Assembly: GCF_002910915.1 (NCBI RefSeq)
Contig: NZ_NEUF01000180.1
Span: 15,089 to 48,518 of the forward strand
Source: Streptomyces sp. SM10
GTDB taxonomy: Bacteria; Actinomycetota; Actinomycetes; Streptomycetales; Streptomycetaceae
Direction: 5' to 3'
Length of the DNA: 33,430 bases
Below are positions 30,321 to 33,430 of the stretch, one piece after another. Both the position numbers and the translations under genes were made by a program. The notes under the pieces are model-generated. The model saw only the letters and a program-made list of their open reading frames with translations. It ran no database searches and was not told where the DNA came from. How positions within the stretch are numbered: position 1 is the first letter of the stretch; the number at the start of each line of letters is the position of its first letter.

Positions 30321-30503
30321 CTACTGCGCCGTCGCGACCGGGGCGTCCATGAGGATGGTGCGGCGGGGGTTGGCCGTCTGGGTGGGCAGATCGACGGCGT
30401 GCTCCCGCTGCTCCGGCGTCTGCAGCGCTTCGGCGTCCGCGAGGTGCGCCAGCGTCGTGCGCCGGGGGTTGGCGATGTTGCGGAAAATCATCGTCGTCTT
30501 CAT
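30321..30503 (-). CDS. 60-aa protein with a repeated ANPRRT[TI]L motif
   Basis: A 60-residue protein beginning MKTTMIFRNIANPRRTTLAH and ending in PVATAQ. I do not recognise the family. Its striking feature is a motif present twice, IANPRRTTLAH (10-20) and TANPRRTILMD (43-53), separated by an acidic/polar helix-like segment (ADAEALQTPEQREHAVDLPTQ). It has no signal peptide or transmembrane segment. Coding nature is supported by the repeated protein motif with silent codon differences and by GC-rich third positions. The Shine-Dalgarno is weak (AAGGG about 13 nt upstream). It is divergent from the conservon kinase and may share regulation with it. A regulator-binding peptide or a precursor peptide are possibilities only. 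Confidence 0.7.
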   Translation of the reverse strand: MKTTMIFRNIANPRRTTLAHLADAEALQTPEQREHAVDLPTQTANPRRTILMDAPVATAQ

Positions 30504-31084
30504 CTGCCGTATGGACCCTTGTCGCTGGGGCGCTGCCCGGAGGTACGCCGGTTGTCGGATTCGCTATCCCTGTAAAGCGTCAGGCTAAACATCCGATTCC
30601 CGGACGTGGCCGGGATGAGACGGCGATCATCATGTGAGTTTGCTCACGAAGTTGCGGACAAAAGGCCCATTCCAGACAGTTGATCGCGGGATGCAAAACC
30701 GACAATACGTCACTGAACCCGGCATTCCGCTCCCGATCATGGCGACTGGGACACCCGCCACACCTGGAGGGCGCACCCATAATTGCCCGGTTTGACCCTG
30801 AACACGCTCCACACCTTGTTACTCACCCATCACACCGTGTCATCCAGGTCACAGCCCGGTACGCGGGCCTTGTTGGAGATCCTCCACTGTGCTGGAATTC
30901 CACGCACCGCCGCGGGTTTCAGGCCCAGTGCGCAGGGGCGCAACGCAGCGCCGAGTGGCGGCGGGAGGGGGAAGTACGCCGGTCATTCACGACCACCATG
31001 GGGCGCGTCCAGCGCCCCACGACGCCGACACCGTCCCGTCGCGCCACGCGCGGAGGGACGCCTGGTCCAGAGGTTGCGACGCTA
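30504..31084. other. Intergenic region upstream of the conservon and the 60-aa gene
   Basis: About 580 bases, less GC-rich than its surroundings. It contains a Crp-like palindrome (30633-30647), TTGACC near 30793 on the plus strand with no sure -10, and the hairpin TGGGGCGC-gtcca-GCGCCCCA (30999-31019) close to the kinase start. Open frames (plus 30783 and 30889) look non-coding. Confidence 0.45.
30633..30648. promoter_or_regulatory. Crp-like palindrome
   Basis: TGTGAGTTTGCTCACG matches the TGTGA-N6-TCACA pattern at all but the last base and contains the perfect palindrome GTGAG-tttg-CTCAC (30634-30647). It lies between divergent genes, 130 bp from the 60-aa start and about 440 bp from the kinase start. 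Confidence 0.45.
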
Positions 31085-33430
31085 GTGCAGGGACGTTTCA
31101 AGAGGGATGGCATGGGGTCGCCCCAGCCCCGCCAGGGCCGAGGGGAAACTCCGGCGGATCAGGAGCCGCGCGGCGGGAACGACCGCGGTTCCTCGCCCCA
31201 GCACGCCCAGAACCCCGGTGCGGCCGGTGACGGCGGCGACCGCGCGCAGCGCTCCGGCACGACGAGCACCGGCGGTCCGGACGTCGTGGCGCCCCCCGGT
31301 CAGACCGGCCCCACCACCGCCGGCTCGCGCATAGCCCTGCGCAACTGGCGCATCAGCACCCGTCTGGTCTCCCTGCTCGCTCTCCCCGTGGTCGCGGCGA
31401 CCACCCTGGGCGGGCTGCGGATCAACGAGTCCATGAACGACATGGACCAGCTGGAGCACATGCAGCTGCTGACCAGGATGACCAAGCAGGCGACCGCGCT
31501 CGCCAACGCGCTCCAGGAGGAGCGCGACAAGTCGGCAGGCCCGCTGTCCAACGGCGTGAAGGCCACCGACTACAAGGTCACGCAGCCCCGGGAGCGCACC
31601 GACCGCGCCAAGGACGCCTTCTTCGAGGCGACCGACGAGATAGGCAACACCCCCGGCGACGCGGCCCTGGACAGCATCCACGCGAGTGTCAGCCAGATCG
31701 GCATCCAGCTGGGCAACATCACCAGCATCCGCAAGGACGCCTACGCCGGCAACAGCCCCAGTCTCAACACGGTCGACCAGTACAGCCAGCTGATCACCTC
31801 GCTGCTGAGCCTGTCCCAGGACATGGCGCAGGCCACCAGCAACCCGGAAATGATCAAGCGCACCCGTGCGCTGGCCGCCTTCTCCTCCTCCAAGGAGTAC
31901 GCCTCCGTCGAGCGCGCGATCATCGCCGCGGCGCTGCCGGGCGGTGACAGCAACAAGACCCACCTGAACGACAACGACCAGGCGTTCGGCCGCAACGCGC
32001 TGGGCAAGGCGAGCACGACCCTCAAGACCTTCGAGACGACCTACGAGTCCACCGGCAAGAGCTCCGCCGAACTGCTGGCGCCGCTGGACAACGGGAATCC
32101 CGAGATCACCGCCGCCGACATGTACGCGAAGAAGGTGCTCGACAGCCCCCTGGGCATGGAGGGCAGCGGCAAGACCCGTACGTACATGGACTGGTACGAC
32201 CAGAGCTCCAACAAGATCCAGGCCATGAAGACCATCGAGGAGACGCTCCTCGGTGAGATGGAGAGCAAGGCCCGCGAGCTCCGTGAGGAGTCGCAGCGCG
32301 ACGCGATCCTCAACGGTGCGGTCATCCTGATCGTCCTCGGCGTGTCACTGGTCGGCGCCTTCGTGGTGGCGCGGTCCATGATCCGCTCGCTGCGGCGGCT
32401 GCAGGACACCGCGACCCGGGTCGCCCAGGACCGGCTGCCCGAGCTCGTCAAGCAGCTCTCCGAGACGGACCCGCAGGACGTCGACACCTCCGTCGAGTCG
32501 GTCGGTGTGCACTCCCGGGACGAGATCGGCCAGGTGGCCGCGGCCTTCGACGACGTGCACCGCGAGGCGGTCCGTCTGGCCGCCGAGCAGGCGCTGCTGC
32601 GAGGCAACGTCAACGCGATGTTCACCAACCTCTCGCGGCGCAGCCAGGGCCTCATCCAGAGGCAGCTCTCCCTCATCTCCGAGCTGGAGTCCCGCGAGGC
32701 CGACCCGGACCAGCTCTCCTCGCTGTTCAAGCTCGACCACCTCGCGACCCGTATGCGCCGTAACGGCGAGAACCTCCTCGTCCTCGCGGGCGAAGAGCCG
32801 GGCCGCCGGTGGACCCGCCCCGTGCCGCTGGTCGACGTGCTCCGTGCCGCCGCCTCCGAGGTGGAGCAGTACGAGCGCATCGAACTGGCCGCGGTCCCGG
32901 CCACCGAGGTCGCCGGCCGCGTGGTCAACGACCTCGTGCACCTCCTCGCCGAGCTGCTGGAGAACGCCACGTCGTTCTCCTCGCCACAGACGAAGGTCCG
33001 GGTCACCGGTCACGCGCTGCCCGACGGCCGCGTGCTCGTCGAGATCCACGACACCGGTATCGGCCTCTCCCCCGAGGACCTGGCCGCGATCAACGAGCGG
33101 CTCGCCTCGCCGCCCACCGTGGACGTCTCGGTGTCCCGGCGCATGGGTCTGTTCGTGGTCGGCCGGCTGTCCCTGCGTCACGGCATCCGCATCCAGCTGC
33201 GCCCTTCGGACTCCGGCGGCACGACCGCGCTGGTCATGCTGCCCATGGAGGTCGCGCACGGCGGCAGGCAGCCTGCCAAGCCCGGCCAGCAGGGCACGGG
33301 CCAGCAGGGCGGCGCCCCGGGTGGTCTCCTCGCCGGCGGCGCTCCCGCCGCCGCGGGTGGCCAGCGTCCCGGACTCGCCGGTCCCGCCGCCGCTCCCGCC
33401 AAGGGGCTGGGATCGAGCGCTCCGCGCGGG
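31085..33430 (+). CDS. cvnA: Conservon sensor histidine kinase with NIT domain (CvnA type), 3' end missing
   Basis: Membrane sensor kinase that in streptomycetes heads a conservon (kinase, roadblock protein, DUF742 protein, small GTPase). 782 codons are present with no stop. A disordered N terminus (1 to about 80) precedes TM1 (about 93-110, LVSLLALPVVAATTLGG), an extracellular nitrate/nitrite-sensing (NIT) region to about 405, TM2 (about 410-430, AVILIVLGVSLVGAFVVA) and a HAMP segment. The phosphoacceptor is His552 in LFKLDHLATRMRRNGENLL; the ATPase N box is LLAELLENATSFSS and the G boxes are HDTGIGLS and MGLFVVGRLS. A Gly/Gln/Pro-rich tail follows. I choose GTG 31085 (MQGRFKRDG, a start I recall for CvnA proteins); ATG 31112, with GAGGG upstream, is the alternative. 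Confidence 0.92.
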   Translation, partial: MQGRFKRDGMGSPQPRQGRGETPADQEPRGGNDRGSSPQHAQNPGAAGDGGDRAQRSGTTSTGGPDVVAPPGQTGPTTAGSRIALRNWRISTRLVSLLALPVVAATTLGGLRINESMNDMDQLEHMQLLTRMTKQATALANALQEERDKSAGPLSNGVKATDYKVTQPRERTDRAKDAFFEATDEIGNTPGDAALDSIHASVSQIGIQLGNITSIRKDAYAGNSPSLNTVDQYSQLITSLLSLSQDMAQATSNPEMIKRTRALAAFSSSKEYASVERAIIAAALPGGDSNKTHLNDNDQAFGRNALGKASTTLKTFETTYESTGKSSAELLAPLDNGNPEITAADMYAKKVLDSPLGMEGSGKTRTYMDWYDQSSNKIQAMKTIEETLLGEMESKARELREESQRDAILNGAVILIVLGVSLVGAFVVARSMIRSLRRLQDTATRVAQDRLPELVKQLSETDPQDVDTSVESVGVHSRDEIGQVAAAFDDVHREAVRLAAEQALLRGNVNAMFTNLSRRSQGLIQRQLSLISELESREADPDQLSSLFKLDHLATRMRRNGENLLVLAGEEPGRRWTRPVPLVDVLRAAASEVEQYERIELAAVPATEVAGRVVNDLVHLLAELLENATSFSSPQTKVRVTGHALPDGRVLVEIHDTGIGLSPEDLAAINERLASPPTVDVSVSRRMGLFVVGRLSLRHGIRIQLRPSDSGGTTALVMLPMEVAHGGRQPAKPGQQGTGQQGGAPGGLLAGGAPAAAGGQRPGLAGPAAAPAKGLGSSAPRG

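Noticed and set aside
30783..31230. Plus frames of 100 and 113 codons before the conservon kinase
   Set aside because: Arg/Pro/His-rich, overlapping each other and the start of the kinase in another frame, with no Shine-Dalgarno; treated as non-coding.
31107..31334. 75-codon frame starting at ATG 31107
   Set aside because: It overlaps the kinase in the wrong frame and ends within it; the kinase frame carries all the recognisable domains.

Overview
The window is high-GC actinobacterial chromosome. Gene content and order point to Streptomyces: smc, rnc, rpmF, a SepIVA-like gene, coaD, recG, thiL, ddl, gpsA, cofC, hupS, leuCD, an NdgR-type IclR regulator, gltX and a conservon histidine kinase. 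From memory this matches the conserved core between the S. coelicolor smc locus and its first cvn operon, read in reverse. I see no prophage, insertion sequence, CRISPR array or biosynthetic cluster. It is housekeeping core, and most of the interest lies in intergenic architecture and small proteins.

Layout. (1) 1-3746, minus strand: 3'-truncated smc, a 70-residue coiled-coil protein and acylphosphatase. (2) 3902-5451, plus strand: a secreted CAP-domain protein and an HxlR-type regulator whose promoter carries a 43-bp perfect palindrome. (3) 5461-14535, minus strand: a long run recording DAK/FakA-like kinase, recG, rsmD, coaD, a SepIVA-like protein, DUF177, rpmF (L32), rnc (RNase III) and mutM, joining DNA repair, ribosome assembly and coenzyme A synthesis. 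(4) 14791-14976, plus: rpmB (L28). (5) 15051-16911, minus: thiL then thiD (thiamine). (6) 17232-17977, plus: a stand-alone Lrp/AsnC effector domain and a DUF3515 lipoprotein. (7) 18014-20992, minus: plsC, gpsA and ddl (phospholipid and peptidoglycan precursors). (8) 21143-22040, plus: cofC (F420) and a 67-residue protein. (9) 22155-25303, minus: hupS, a 75-residue protein and leuCD, with ndgR divergent at 25477. (10) 26366-26863, minus: five tRNA genes (three Glu-CUC, two Gln-CUG) containing an exact duplication. (11) 26949-30503, minus: HAD hydrolase, gltX, a fumarylacetoacetase-family hydrolase and a 60-residue protein with a repeated motif. (12) 31085 to the end, plus: a conservon (CvnA-type) sensor histidine kinase, cut by the window edge.

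Two themes stand out. At least eight genes have a TANNNT -10 box only 6 to 9 nt before the start codon and no good Shine-Dalgarno, which predicts leaderless or almost leaderless mRNAs; at the two regulators (HxlR and NdgR types) a palindrome lies over the same core promoter. Several hairpins pair fully through U-G wobbles on one strand only, which gives terminator direction independently of the T-run. No clearly new multi-gene system is visible; the best candidates for undescribed biology are the 60-residue NPRRT-repeat protein next to the conservon, the 70-residue coiled-coil protein beside smc, and the HxlR palindrome.
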